Part shown: positions 1 to 10,108 of the stretch, piece by piece
Layout: each line of letters begins with the position of its first letter
Position numbering within the stretch: position 1 is the stretch's first letter
Assembly (NCBI GenBank): GCA_026260175.1
Contig: JAKCWW010000402.1
Location: 1,797-28,598 of the forward strand
DNA length: 26,802 nucleotides
Direction of reading: 5' to 3'
From: Reticulitermes lucifugus
Lineage: Eukaryota; Arthropoda; Insecta; Blattodea; Rhinotermitidae
Position numbers and translations under genes: made by a program
Notes under the pieces: model-generated
Databases searched by the model: none
Told to the model about the DNA's origin: nothing
Seen by the model: only the letters and a program-made list of their open reading frames with translations

Positions 1-520
1 CCAATCTGTCATTTTCCATTCGGTACACATGCCCAAACCATCCTAATCTTTGTGCTTTAATATGATTTACTATGCTCTTATACTTTATTAGTTTATTAAG
101 CTCTTCATTTGTTTTAATTCTCCATGAGCCATCTATATTTTTACTTGGGCCAAAAATCCTTCTTAATATCTTCCTTTCGAACATGAGCAATTTTTGCTTC
201 ATTGCTTCTTTGAGGACCCATGTTTCAGAGCCATAGGTAACTACCGGTCTTATAACCGTTCTAAAACAAATGCAATTTTAAACTCTTTGCAATTAATTTA
301 CTTTTAAATAAGGTTTGGTTTGCATAATATGCTTTGTTACCTTGGATTATCCTTGTTTTAATCTCTACTTCTGTGGTATTATCTCCATTTACAATTTATC
401 CAAGATATTTGTATGAGCTCATTTGCTCTAGACATGTAACGTTACAGTTAAGTCCCGTCACTTTATGTGTTTTTTTTGCACATTTTAAGTATTTAGTTTT
501 TCGCGTGTTTACACGTTCAT
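1..520 (-). pseudogene. Non-LTR retrotransposon ORF2 C-terminal remnant, runs off the left edge
   Basis: Reading the minus strand from about 520 to 1 gives a continuous match to the thumb and C-terminal part of insect LINE reverse transcriptases. Recognisable in order are a YKYLG-like block, an EIKTRIIQGNKAYYAN block, VIRPVVTYGSETWVLKEA, a FERKILRRIFGP block, and a GWFGHVYRMEND block that is still open at base 1. The copy is dead. A TAA follows the YKYLG block near 400, where related elements have a serine, and a frameshift plus stop lies near 265-280, just before the VIRPVV block. No ATG-started frame covers it, so it is easy to miss. The polymerase catalytic motif would lie further 5' and is not seen here; bases beyond 520 look unrelated. 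Known of the family: this region follows the RT palm and sits near the element's 3' end. I am confident of LINE ORF2, not of the clade. Confidence 0.88.
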
Positions 521-540
521 AATATTTAACACATTTCTTT

Positions 541-596
541 TCCACGGCCGCAATGGTTACACGAACGCCCCTCAATGTTACGTTATACGTAAACTT
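541..596 (-). repeat. Dispersed repeat motif, copy 1 of 3
   Basis: On the minus strand this reads as an ACGTATAACGTAACATT core, then a GGGGCGTTCGTGTAACCATTG core, then GCCGTGG. The same string with small changes occurs on the plus strand at 2850-2905 and 7588-7645. Here only the first 56 bp of the longer element is present. It abuts the 5'-truncated LINE remnant. Confidence 0.7.
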
Positions 597-1140
597 GCAC
601 AGACGGTTCCAATTTTATGCGCCATGTCGCTCGACAAAAGCGTGAAGTGCAAGGTGACAGAAGGTGACCAGTAAAGTAGATGTTCTTCCCATAAGCAGGG
701 TAGAAGTGGTATCTCGACACGTGGGTCTGTTAGCAGCATTGTAATAGCAAAGCGTGGTGGTTGTGCTGTCAGAATGATTCATGAGTGTTAACGCGTGTTC
801 CAGGAGCAGTGCCTGTATTGACACTGTGTAACTGATTCACTTTGAGAGACCTTGGGTCTAAGTTTAGTATTTCAACATAAGTTCAGTACCAAGAAAGAAA
901 ATATGGCGGGTCCAATAAAGAAATCTGGGTATTCCCGTCTTGTTGATACAAGGCTGATGCACGTTTGGGCTACGGAGAAACCGATGGTTAGTACCGGTGC
1001 GTTTGTCAACGGAGCCTGTAGGCAAGAGGAGGGCCATGAGCCACCTGAAATATTAGAAACGAAACAAACGAACCACTCCTATTATACTCGATGAATTATC
1101 GCAACTCCATGAAGCAGAAGCCTTGTGAAGAACTAACAGT
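597..1140. other. No assignable feature
   Basis: I see no gene, repeat or structure that I can name. A frame at 852-1094 (plus, about 80 codons; internal MAGPIKKSGYSRL) has no recognisable domain and no splice context, so I do not call it a gene. Confidence 0.5.
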
Positions 1141-1229
1141 TCGTGATTTTAGTTTGCTGCCGCGGTGTAGATGAGATCTGTGCTGTTTTGAGATTGTACG
1201 CAGCTAGAATGGTAGTTTCGTGCCGAAGT

Positions 1230-1500
1230 TTCGGAACAACGTATCGGTCCCATCTTCAAAGGTCAAACAGCCCCTACAAGATGGGACCCATAGATTGTCC
1301 CAAAACGTCGGTACGAAGCTACCATTCTACGCTGCGTAGAATCCCAAAAGAACGCAGATCTAAACTAAGAGTTCCTCAGATAGTCAAAAAAATTCCCCGC
1401 ATTTTATGTAATCCCGAAGTTCATTACCGTGTTCACAACAACCCGCCACTTGTCCCTATCGTGAACCAGAGCAAACCAGTCCACGCCGTCACACCCTAGC
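1230..1500 (+). repeat. Dispersed insect-type repeat with relic reading frame (PQIVKK...HYRVHNNPP)
   Basis: A frame open over 1143-1499 encodes RNIPKERRS-like, [11 protein letters not shown] and [17 protein letters not shown] peptides. I recognise these, and their shifted-frame counterparts, as translations that recur in many insect genome assemblies and come from an abundant interspersed element rather than a host gene. The DNA-level signature is the block around 1380-1490 followed by an A/T-rich segment with ATTTTATTATTA near 1513. No catalytic motif is visible. The element class is not certain; the end of a non-LTR element is the best guess. The frame is probably incidental. Confidence 0.6.
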
Positions 1501-2744
1501 GCTTGAAGCTCCATTTTATTATTACCCTCCCATCGGGTTTTTAGCCATTTTGTAACATGTTAATTTTTTACGGCGAGGAGTTGTTAGCAAAACGCCCAAC
1601 CACCAAGCTGGAGGACCACCCCTTGTCAGCTGTCCGCGACTTCTTATTCACTATATTCGCAGCTGCTCTGCATCTCTACAGGCCGTCTCCTCCATCCGCA
1701 ACCTGAGGATGTGTCGTGTCCTCTTATAATGCCAGTAAATTACGTATAATTATTTAGTCTGGTGTCATCAGTGTAGTCCTGTATCTTTTACCAGAAATGA
1801 AATTCAATAAAACTGAAGAGAATTTTGTATAATACAAGCAAAACTGAATATGCGGATATGAGAGCTACTTTCGACGCCTAATGCCAAGGCACACCTGCCA
1901 ATTAGTGTTTCAGTGTTTATAATCTAAAATTGGTGGCGTTTTGCCACTGAAGTTCAAACGATTGCCCACGCTCGTGACAGTTAACCCACTTCCCTCGAGC
2001 ACCATGCAGTCCCGTCGCAAGTCTGCATCCTTCTATTAGCCCTGCCAGCGCACGTGGCAGACTGAAACCACCCGGCCTGCGTCACCGCATGCCCTGCTCG
2101 TGCGAAGCTGGCCTAAATTCTCCGAAAACACTTAGGATGAGAGATTCAGTGATAAATTTCTTATCATGACACAATGATATCACGGGGGTTTTAACGGTTC
2201 TAACATTCCGCCGCCAGATAATATGAATGTTGTGTCATACGTCTCAGAGTGTCGACACTCGATTGTGATTCATGTAACCGGCCCACTAAGAAATGATTGC
2301 AAGGCAGAGTATTTAAATTTAATTGTAATACGCACACGTTCCCTTCACTATTGGTAGCACGAGACTTGGTATAGTAGCATTACATCCACAAAGTCTCTGT
2401 CATTTTGCATAACGACCTTCAGCGCCAGTCTCACAAAACTTACGGCCCTCCTACCTCAGTCACGTGATTGCAGCTGCTACTTAAGCAGACCAATACTGGC
2501 ACCTCCACCGCTCTGATTGCAGAAACACACTGATCTACGCGCACACGACTTCGCGCACTCTCCCTATTTGTGACATCAGGTTAGGCTCGCTAATGTTACC
2601 TGCACTTGAAGCTGGAGACTTTGTGGAATTAATCCTGCTATAGGTAGATATGTTTCGCGACAGAGCTCTGCGACACTATTTCCTATTCGTTTCACAAATT
2701 CTGCTGCCGCAAAGCTGAGTCCCGAAGTACATCAAAGTCTCCGA
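1501..2744. other. Featureless stretch of about 1.2 kb
   Basis: No frame above about 60 codons, tandem array, tRNA-like box pair or inverted repeat stands out. It may be old unique sequence or unrecognised repeats. Confidence 0.5.
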
Positions 2745-2765
2745 AAGAAATATGCTTATTCCATC

Positions 2766-2815
2766 CACCTTGAAGATGGAGGTAGCAGGTTTCTTCGAAA
2801 CATTCGCAACAACGT
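2766..2815 (+). repeat. Degraded hammerhead-like motif
   Basis: The order TTGAAGA, T, GGAGG, an 8-nt loop, TTCTTC, GAAACATT matches the better motifs elsewhere in the window. Stem II (GGAGG with CTTCTT read backwards) pairs only with two G-U wobbles, and the first core base is changed. It leads directly into the dispersed repeat at 2850. Confidence 0.45.
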
Positions 2816-2849
2816 ATTACAGACTACATACATATAACCCAAACAAGAT

Positions 2850-3195
2850 AATGTACGTAAACGTAACATTGTGGCGCGTTCGCGTAACCAATATTGCCAC
2901 CGAAACGCAAGAATGGGTTCCTCTTGCACTGTTGTAAAACTACGAAATATTTCCTACTGCTGTTAACAATACAAACGTACTTAGAAGTTCACGTAAATTG
3001 TCCGATTTTTTTGTCCGATTTTAATCAAATCTGGAGTTTGTGGTCAGATTTTCGTAAAAGTCCGCAATATCAAATTTCACGAAAATCCGTCCAGTGGGAG
3101 CCGCGCTAATACGTATGGACACACGGACGGACAAACATGACAAAGCTAGCCGTCGCTTTCCGCACCTTGAGCGAAAGCGCCTAAAACCACGACGC
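2850..3195 (+). repeat. Dispersed repeat, copy 2 (about 345 bp)
   Basis: It begins with the TACGTAAACGTAACATT core and ends near GCGCCTAAAA. Internal blocks, ATATCAAATTTCACGAAAAT and a CGGACGGACAAACATGACA-type block, recur in the same order at 7588-8105. The two copies therefore share both ends and the interior, which defines one element. The class is unknown; the conserved end could be the 3' untranslated end of a retroelement. Short frames in it (GRTDKHDE-type peptides) are incidental. Confidence 0.75.
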
Positions 3196-3311
3196 AAATT
3201 CTCGCCTTCGTTTTCCCAAGGTTATGATACAGGTTTAACGCTGACGGAAATCACAAGCTACGAAGCTTCTCTTAATGCACTTTTCTCCATTCCAGCGTAG
3301 GTTCAATTTCT

Positions 3312-3500
3312 CTCATACCGAGCAAGTTGGCAAAAACCGTAAAGCTTCTGACTTGCGTTCGGGACGTCTCCGCTTCGAATCTCAGACGGGACATCAACTA
3401 TCCTTAAGTTTCTCGTGGTTTTCCCTAGTCTCTCCAGGTAAGTGCCTACAATTAGGCCACGACCACGTCCGTCCACATCCGTCACAATTCATTATTGACT
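3312..3500 (+). mobile_element. SINE, family F (tRNA-like head plus GGTTTTCCCT body)
   Basis: A degenerate A-box-like AGCAAGTTGG (3321-3330) is followed about 45 bp later by a B-box-like CTTCGAATCTC, then GGGACATCAACTATCCTTAAG, a TGGTTTTCCCT block and a CACGACCACGTCCGTCCAC block. The same block order is partly shared with 11053-11250, 13155-13260 and 25735-25960. Translations of this family yield the DINYPEF-type peptides common in cockroach and termite assemblies. No target duplication is found. Confidence 0.65.
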
Positions 3501-3542
3501 ACAATCATTCAAAACTGTATTGACTGGGTTACTGGCAGCGTT

Positions 3543-3556
3543 GTGACATAAACTAC
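3543..3556. repeat. Target-site duplication, left copy
   Basis: The 14 bases ending ACATAAACTAC recur at 3800-3813 with one mismatch, bracketing the SINE between them. This direct repeat marks a retroposition target site. Confidence 0.85.
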
Positions 3557-3799
3557 TTTTTTTTTCCAATGGCTCGACAGCCCCTTGGGGGCCTAGGCCG
3601 CCTCATTTTTCGAGGCTTCACGATCACACACTTTAGACACCCCACACTCGGTAGGACTCCCCTGGACGTGGGACCAGCTCGTCGCAGAGACCTCTACCTG
3701 AGAACACACAACACGCCCTAGGCGGGATTCGAACCTAAAATCCCAGTAAGCGTGCGGCCGTAGACTCACGCCTTAGACTGCGCGGCCAATGATATCGGC
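3557..3799 (-). mobile_element. SINE, family B, tRNA-Leu-like head, full length
   Basis: On the minus strand the 5' end carries TGGCCGCGCAGTCTAAGG (3771-3788), close to the A-box/D-arm of eukaryotic tRNA-Leu. A longer-than-usual gap with a variable-arm-sized insert precedes a perfect B-box GGTTCGAATCCC (3725-3735). The body contains TCTCTGCGACGAGCTGGTCC and ends in TGTCGAGCCATTGG followed by an A-tail (T-run 3557-3565 on plus). A 14-bp target duplication with one mismatch flanks it. This is a young-looking, complete insertion of about 243 bp. Relatives are at 14716-14982 and 26672 onward. Confidence 0.88.
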
Positions 3800-3813
3800 G
3801 TTACATAAACTAC

Positions 3814-4996
3814 ACAAAGATAAATATTCCCTTAAACGCAAATATTGTACTCAGGGGCATACAAAATATGAGTACACCGCAGTCAAAATAATTGCGTCGA
3901 GAGGTGACGTCTCATGTATTATCAGTTCTAAGAAACTCTGAAGATGTTAGCTGCTTATTTTCGTGCCGCCTTTACGGTATGAAGCGTAAGTCCATGTCTC
4001 AAGACGTCACCATTTCTGTGAATATATCTGACTGAAAGGGTAGCTCAGCAGCACACAAATCCCGGGCATCAGGTTGCCCCGGGCGACTAGATTGCTTACG
4101 GTAGGGCCTAATATTCGTCGGTCTTCATTATGGAACTTGCTTCTAGCGCCTAGATTTCTGTTATGGTCGTAGACTTTTGGAAAATTTATGCACCCCTGGG
4201 ATAGCTTGTTTGTGACGTTGCAACGGTCGCGTGCTGTACAGACTTTAGTCCCACGAGACCACCTACCGGTCCCCGCAGTGCTGACCTTACGATGCATAAT
4301 AATCGCCGGAAAGGTGAAAGTTGAGTGAGGAACAAGGCTTGACTGCAGCGACATGCGTCATCTTTATTCATAGACGCCGCCACATGATTACTAATCAGCT
4401 TCATAATTAATTCTAATTGGAACTTTTACGTACGTGGTGTTATAATGCGCAATTAGCAAACTCTTTTTTTCAAAACCTCCAGAATAATTGGCGTTTCTTG
4501 CCATATAGAGTATTACTGATGATTCAAGAGAACAGCTTTGACCTTGACACCGTGGGAATGGTGCCTCATCTGTGGTGTAAACTTGCGTAGAAAACATATA
4601 GGTCCGCTCAAAAATACGAGTCTCTATCGCTGCATCTATCACTGTCCACTGGTCGCCATTTCTGAACTGTTAGTTTGCAAGAAGCCCAAATTCAAATTTA
4701 TGCACGGCTCTAACCTGATACAACACAACAAAAAATAATATAATTAACTTGCGTACACATCCTTTATTCAGCCCAGTGTTTTTTTAACTTGAATACATCA
4801 GTTACCGGCCATAAATATGTAATTGTCTGACTTTCCCCTGCTCTACCACTGTCAAGGTCAAAGCCAACCTCGTGGCTCGATCACAGTAGCTAAGGTTTGA
4901 TGCAGAAAATGTGTAACTCTAAAGCCCATTCACAGTATAGGGACAGTCAAGTTCCAGTAAAAAGTCGGTAACATATTTTTCACTGTGTTTCAATAG
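3814..4996. other. No assignable feature
   Basis: Several 65-115-codon frames overlap on both strands (for example 4007-4354 minus), with no domain signature and no consistent codon pattern. No repeats were recognised. Confidence 0.45.
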
Positions 4997-5003
4997 CAGT
5001 GTT

Positions 5004-5382
5004 CACACTAGCGATCACGAACAGATGTATTTAAATACAAGGAAAGGATATTTCCTTGCCCGTCAGCGACAGTGAGCGGACCATGAGCGGACCGTAACCG
5101 AACCGTAAGTGGACCGTGCGCAGACCATGTGCGGACTGTGAGCGGATCGTAAGCGGACCGTGAACGGATCGGAAGAGGACAGTGAACACACCATGAGCAG
5201 ACGGTAAGCGGACCGCGAGCAGACCATAAGCTGACCGTGAGCGGACCGTAACCAGACCGTGATCGGACCGTGATCAGACCGTGAGCGGACCGTGAGCGGG
5301 CCTGTAGTAGTAATCGGGCGTAAAATGTTTGATTTATGCAATTCTATAACAACGCTGTGTTACACTTCAGATCGCTAGAGTG
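5004..5382. mobile_element. Possible non-autonomous DNA element carrying an 11-bp minisatellite
   Basis: CACACTAGCGATC at 5004-5016 is matched in inverted orientation by GATCGCTAGAGTG at 5370-5382 (12 of 13 bases). The left side extends as CAGTGTT, and the right side has TGTTACACTTC nearby. These short terminal inverted repeats enclose the minisatellite at 5063-5303. A MITE with a satellite core is a reasonable reading. I see no clear target duplication, so the boundaries are tentative. Confidence 0.4.
5063..5303. repeat. 11-bp minisatellite, about 21-22 units (TGAGCGGACCG)
   Basis: From 5073 the sequence divides cleanly into 21 consecutive 11-mers with no indels. Variants change one to four bases, mostly TGAGC/TAAGC/TGATC and GGACCG/GGACCA/GAACCG. 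One extra degenerate unit of 10 bp lies at 5063-5072. Because 11 is not a multiple of 3 and the unit has few stops, long frames are open by construction. The 92-codon minus frame (5063-5341) is an 11-residue peptide repeat with RSAHG/TVRSRS-type units and is not evidence of a gene. Confidence 0.97.
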
Positions 5383-6070
5383 CTTGACTTTGTTCATCGT
5401 CTACTATTCTAAACATAACACGACTTTTCGGGAACAGAGTCAGTCAGAACAACTGTTTCTGTCCGACCGAAATGTGTAGGAGTAGCCGCACCTTTTCAAC
5501 TGAAGACTAAAACAGCCCAATTCGCCGAAACGGCATGTTCTTTTTCATGAACAAAGTCCCAAAATATAGTAAAAATGTTTTATTGCCACTGCTTCAGCAA
5601 GACTCGTTAAGAAATTTTAGTACACAAACATTAAGCCACAAGTTTTATTACGAAATATTGCGAATTCAATCACTGACGAAGTCTGTAAACACATTTTGAA
5701 ATTTTAAGTTTTCAAATTTTTTAGACTTGATATTTTTACGTGCTTCAGATTTATATTATGATTATTTTTTTGATGTCGTGACGCCGTGTAGTCCGCCAGG
5801 CATTTTAGTGAAGCCCATTTCCGCCATATTCTACCGTGCAAACGTGTTCAGCAAGTCCATCTAACATTCGGCTTATCTCCTACCAGAATACACGATGTCA
5901 TATAACCTCTTTACGTCTAACCTTCAATTATGACATGCACTCGTGCACACGCTATCAGTTGAGGCTCGCAGGTTTCTACAGACTTTGGGACAGTATCAAT
6001 GCTAACATGCCTTCAGTGAAGGTAAAGTTGTCCTGTCCAAGCCATAAAAGCGTATAGGTGGAGTTGTGGT
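5383..6070. other. A/T-rich sequence without features
   Basis: No repeat or gene is recognised; a 73-codon frame at 5836-6057 has no domain. Confidence 0.45.
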
Positions 6071-6074
6071 ATTG

Positions 6075-6297
6075 CGCCACTCATTCTTAACCACGGCAAT
6101 AGATGGAGGTGGTCAGCTTCACCCCTCAGTCGCTACACCCCCGTGAAAGAACCCCGGTACCCACTGAATAGGAGGCTGGGTGGGGCCCAGAGCCGGTCTG
6201 GACTTTTGAAGAACAGAAAAATCTCTTTCCTCCTGCCGGGATTCGAACCTGCAGCCCAGACAATATAGTGACTAGGCTATTCCGGCTTCCGGCTATT
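6075..6297 (-). mobile_element. SINE, family A
   Basis: On the minus strand there is an A-box-like TAGCCTAGTCAC, then a perfect B-box GGTTCGAATCCC (plus 6238-6248). The family-A body follows: AGATTTTTCTG, a GTCCAGACCGG block, CCCACCCAGCCTCCTATTCA, GGGTACCGGGG, a weak CGGCCGG-like block and TTAAGAATGAG. The copy is diverged in the 3' third and no target duplication is evident. Confidence 0.85.
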
Positions 6298-6329
6298 TTC
6301 GTAAGCAGCATTTATTACACCGGTTAATA

Positions 6330-6375
6330 GCTAGTTTTTCGATAGGGGTTTGAATCCCGGACCTCTTGAATACAG
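6330..6375 (+). repeat. Isolated tRNA-like B-box fragment
   Basis: GGTTTGAATCCCGG near 6347-6360 resembles a T-arm with a B-box, but no A-box precedes it at tRNA spacing. It is probably a truncated SINE head. A similar orphan, AGGTTGAATCCCC, lies near 6662-6674. Confidence 0.35.
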
Positions 6376-6920
6376 AGAAGGATCGTTACCAAATCACCAG
6401 ACTCCATCAGTTCAGATGTATTGAAACTTGACTACCTCAGATTTTACTATGTATAATACAGTCTGAGGACATTACCAAATAATGTGCAAAGTGCATAAGC
6501 AAATGGCTGTTACAATGATGATAGATGAAGAAGAAAGCAATTAATATCTGTCTTTTTATGGATTCCAGATTCAGCGAGGAATAACACGCAAGAATGATAT
6601 TCAAGCGCAGCCATTAGGGACTCGTAAATAGCTGTAACATTGAGATCGATGTTGCGGGCTCTAGGTTGAATCCCCCTCTGACTCCGCCTGCACCGTAGGC
6701 AAAGCCCTCAACAGATGCGCACACACACACATCTAGCACTGTCTAATCCGCAGCAGTGCAACCTTTTCTGCACCTTGCTTCTCCCCAGTAATTCTGTTAA
6801 AATGACATAGTCACACCACCGTAGAAAGAACCCCCCCACCCACCCTGCAGGCGATCATAACGGTGTTCAAGACGATTCTTCCAGTTTTCAGGTCGCCGTA
6901 TTGACTGGTAGATAGTTACT
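6376..6920. other. Mostly unassigned; contains a short CA run
   Basis: A (CA)n run lies at about 6719-6731, and a CCCCCCCACCCACC run near 6829-6842. No other structure is seen apart from the orphan B-box noted at 6662. Confidence 0.4.
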
Positions 6921-6924
6921 GAAT

Positions 6925-7050
6925 TATTGGAGAAACCTGCTGCCTCCGGTCTCATTACTATATTTTTGGTCACTGTAATATTAGTCTTTTATGTTGTTAA
7001 AGATGGAAGCAGAAAACTCCTTCGAAACGTCGGTAACTTTTACCAATGGA
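6925..7050 (+). repeat. Small foldback with degraded hammerhead-like motif
   Basis: The left arm, read on minus, gives CCGGAGGCAGCAGGTTTCTCC (6930-6950). The right arm on plus has GATGGAAGCAGAAAACTCC then TTCGAAACGTCGGTAAC. These are inverted versions of one module that also appears at 2766-2815. Stem II is imperfect and the first core bases have decayed. Confidence 0.4.
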
Positions 7051-7587
7051 CATGGCATCATATCCTAGAGGACTTGAAACTTCAAAGCCTCCATTTATCC
7101 AAGAACTTAATTCTTACAGTTATGTGCACATTTTAATATTATCTCGAAGATCTCACTTCCCACTGGCTGAAAAATATTGTTCCATAAGATAGTAGAAGCT
7201 TTTGTACTGAACGCCTCTTAGCGTATTAACCATTTAAAGGGTAGTGGTAACTATATGTACCATGAGGTTCCACATTTGAAAACGTTACACCTTGACCAGA
7301 GGCAGTATTAATGGTTGTTATATGGTTCTCAAAATAAACATCCTTTATATCTCTAAGCATTATTAACGAGGTGCCTTGGTAATGCAGTAGCAATGCGTTC
7401 TCTGTGAGGCAGGAATGAATCTATCAACATGAGTTACATAAATTTCTGGATTTAAGAGCTCAAGCCAAACCATCCTTGTGCTGAGGGCAGTAAAACACGG
7501 CCCAGTGCTTTGGGAATCATCTGTTTTGAATAATCTCAAAATATCACTGCCTGCACCTGTATAACATGAGATTAAACAAAACAGGCA

Positions 7588-8105
7588 ATGTACGTATAAC
7601 GTAACATGGAGGGGCGTTCGCGTAACCATCGTTGCCGTGGAAAAGCAATAAGTATTACATATTCTGGGCATATGTGTCTGTAGCCTTAGTTATCCAGCAT
7701 GTGATGCGCAAGCGCCATATTGTCATCTGTGGCCTGTCTGTCTCTACAATATCTTTCCACATTATCTCATAAACGGCACAATTTTCGAAAAAGATTTTTG
7801 AACATAAAATGTGTTGTTTGATCTCTCTACAAATTTTATCCGACACATTTCTCATTCTAAGAAGAATTCAGCGAGATACTATCATAAATGTACATAGGTC
7901 GTCATGTAAAGTACCCGTTATTATTGTCAGATTTTAGTGAAACTTGAATTTTTCGACAGATTTTTTAAAAATCCTCAAATATCAAATTTCATGAAAATCC
8001 GGTCAGTTCAAGCCGAGTTGTTCCATGCAGATGGACAGACAGGCAGACAGACACGACGAAGATAATAGTCGCCTTTCGCAATTTTGCGAACGCGCCTAAA
8101 AATTG
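7588..8105 (+). repeat. Dispersed repeat, copy 3 (about 515 bp)
   Basis: It starts with TACGTATAACGTAACATGG and the GGGGCGTTCGCGTAACCAT core, includes ATATCAAATTTCATGAAAAT and a GGACAGACAGGCAGACAGAC block, and ends near GCGCCTAAAAA. It is longer than the copy at 2850-3195 by about 170 bp, located between the first 60 bp and the ATATCAAATTTC block. Either this is an insertion here or a deletion in the other copy. Nothing inside it looks like a gene. Confidence 0.75.
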
Positions 8106-8273
8106 GCACTCCTGTACTAACTGTAGTCCTGTACATGCCGTAGACATTGCAGAAAATGGAGTCAAAATTTTTTCTTTGCTTCGGTCCGCCTTTGGTGCCT
8201 CATATATAGGCTGGGTTCAAAATACGTATTTATAATCTTCAGCAATAAGAGCCTGTTTCTGATTGATTAGTGG

Positions 8274-8301
8274 TGTGTGTGTGAGTGTGCGTGCGTGTAT
8301 T
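8274..8301. repeat. (GT)n-rich microsatellite
   Basis: An interrupted GTGTGTGTGAGTGTGCGTGC run. Confidence 0.85.
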
Positions 8302-8370
8302 ATTCATCCTCAGAGGACGTAGTTTCAGTGTCCGACTGTGTTAATCATCAGGCATCCTGACATTCACATA

Positions 8371-8554
8371 CAGTCAAACTCGGTTATAACGTCATGAAAA
8401 GGACTGAATGTTTTGTGTCGTTATAAACGAGTGTTGTTATAACCGAGGAATATAATATTACGTTAATAGCGAGAAATTAATTGGTACCACAGAATATCTG
8501 ACGCAATGGGCGAGGTTTCGCTTTAACCGATGTCGTTATAACCGGGTTCGACTG
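8371..8554 (+). mobile_element. Palindromic MITE, Tigger/pogo-like ends, with TA target duplication
   Basis: The left end CAGTCAAACTCGGTTATAAC and the right end GTTATAACCGGGTTCGACTG are inverted repeats, flanked by TA on both sides (8369-8370 and 8555-8556). The 184-bp element has no transposase frame. The GTTATAACCGAG module recurs inside it, so the element is internally foldback-like. CAGT starts with a TA duplication and a TATAACG-type end are typical of mariner-superfamily (pogo/Tigger) non-autonomous elements. A second copy in opposite orientation is at 22833. Confidence 0.85.
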
Positions 8555-8556
8555 TA

Positions 8557-9640
8557 CTTTGTCATCAAGCACAAACGTATTAAACACGGCCTGATCTATG
8601 CAGCCCGCAGGGCTTTTTTATGAGGCCCGCTCACGTTTTGATACGTCTATAAAATTTTACTGTCATTATTATTTTATTGTATTGTATAATACACCCACGA
8701 AATCGTGCAAAATAAAGCACAGACGTATTTTATGTCCTTCCATTTTTCTATATTAAGAATTTTTAAAGTAAAAAACGAAAAGGGAATGTGGCATTATTAC
8801 GACCTAAGATGTCAAATTGGATTTGGGGTTTGGTCTCTAAACCGGCTTACAGTTTGACTGACCCGATAAAGAGACTTTGTGATAAACTTCAAACGATCTT
8901 TTTCACTAGTTACATGTAAACATGTTACATTAAAAGATACTGGAAATTGAAAGAGGAAGCACTAGATCGCACCCTGTGGAGAACTCGATTTGGAAGAGGC
9001 TACGGACCTGTCGTAAGACAGACTGCAGAATGAAAGAATGACATGTAAACAATCTGAAAAACTTTTTATAGATTTCACTAAATATTTCATTCAGCATGTG
9101 ACGAAAAGAATTTTCTCCGTCACCAATGGAATGGAATACCAGTGGTACAAACAACATGCCCATAGCGTAGTCATACTGACGTAACCGAAGCAATAGCTGA
9201 AGTTAAGTTTAAATGTGAAAGAACTAAAAGCGATACGAAAGCCTGTTTGCACAGTACATGTCATGATCAAGTCACGTGGTTACGATACGCTTAATCTAAT
9301 CACTTTTTAGTTGTTTGGCCTGTATGAATGAGGTCATGATTTGTGTTCCAAAACTGTCAGTGACGACGTCTCGAAAGCATGAATACCTGTCCAAAGGAAT
9401 AGACAAACAGCGTGGGATGCCGGAATTTTAGTGTGGGTCTTTGATTATCGCAGTCTGTCACTACAAGCGGGGGTTACGTCCTTGAAAATAATCGTGGTTT
9501 AGAAGACCAAGACAATAAAATTTTAAGGTTAGGGGAACCGCGACTGCTGTTAAGACTATATGAAAGTGAACGGATAATTCGAAGCTTCTGTCGCTTCTTC
9601 ACGAAGGAGGGCTTGTCTTATCCCTTACACAGGAAGTTGC
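8557..9640. other. No assignable feature
   Basis: A/T-rich in the first 300 bp; an 87-codon frame at 8930-9193 (minus) has no recognisable domain. No repeats are seen. Confidence 0.45.
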
Positions 9641-9644
9641 GTGC

Positions 9645-9765
9645 GTCGGTCAGAGAACCGATCTGACGTGATGGCAAAGAGAAAAATCGCTGCCGTGAAG
9701 TGAACTGCGGTCCTTCTGTTTCCATCCAGTCACGTAACTCACGGAGCTACCCCGGCTCCAATCTG
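9645..9765 (-). mobile_element. SINE head fragment, family A-like
   Basis: On the minus strand GGAGCCGGGGTAGCTCCGTG opens the unit, with an A-box-like TAGCTCCGTGAG. At the expected spacing there is a decayed B-box region and then a GATTTTTCTCTTTGCCATC body start. Only the 5' half is present. Confidence 0.55.
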
Positions 9766-10108
9766 TACAGAAGCAAATATATCTTGGACCGCTAATCAGT
9801 CTTTCGCTGAACAATGTTAAATTCCTACAGAAACAAATGGACTCACACATGACTGAAGTTCGCAGTAGTCTTTGTTCCCTTGGTTGCACAGTTATCAGTG
9901 ACAATGCCTCACTTCTTTATAGTCCATTCTTCTTACGTAAGAAATGGAGTTTTTTTGCATTACTTCCACGTGTATGTTGCTCGTTAACACCACGTGTGAA
10001 GGTGACACTTAAAGGTTTACACGCCTGTGAAAATTGAGTTTATGGTCATTTTGGTTATGACACTGTGCTGTTTCGTAGGGGTTTAATAAAGTTCAAGAGA
10101 AACATAAT

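Noticed and set aside
852..1094. 80-codon frame starting MGLSLVFQH as a small gene
   Set aside because: No domain, no upstream promoter I can identify, and it ends in unstructured sequence.
5063..5341. A 92-codon minus frame with a repetitive RSAHG/TVRSRS peptide
   Set aside because: It is generated by the 11-bp minisatellite, whose unit lacks stops in all frames on that strand.
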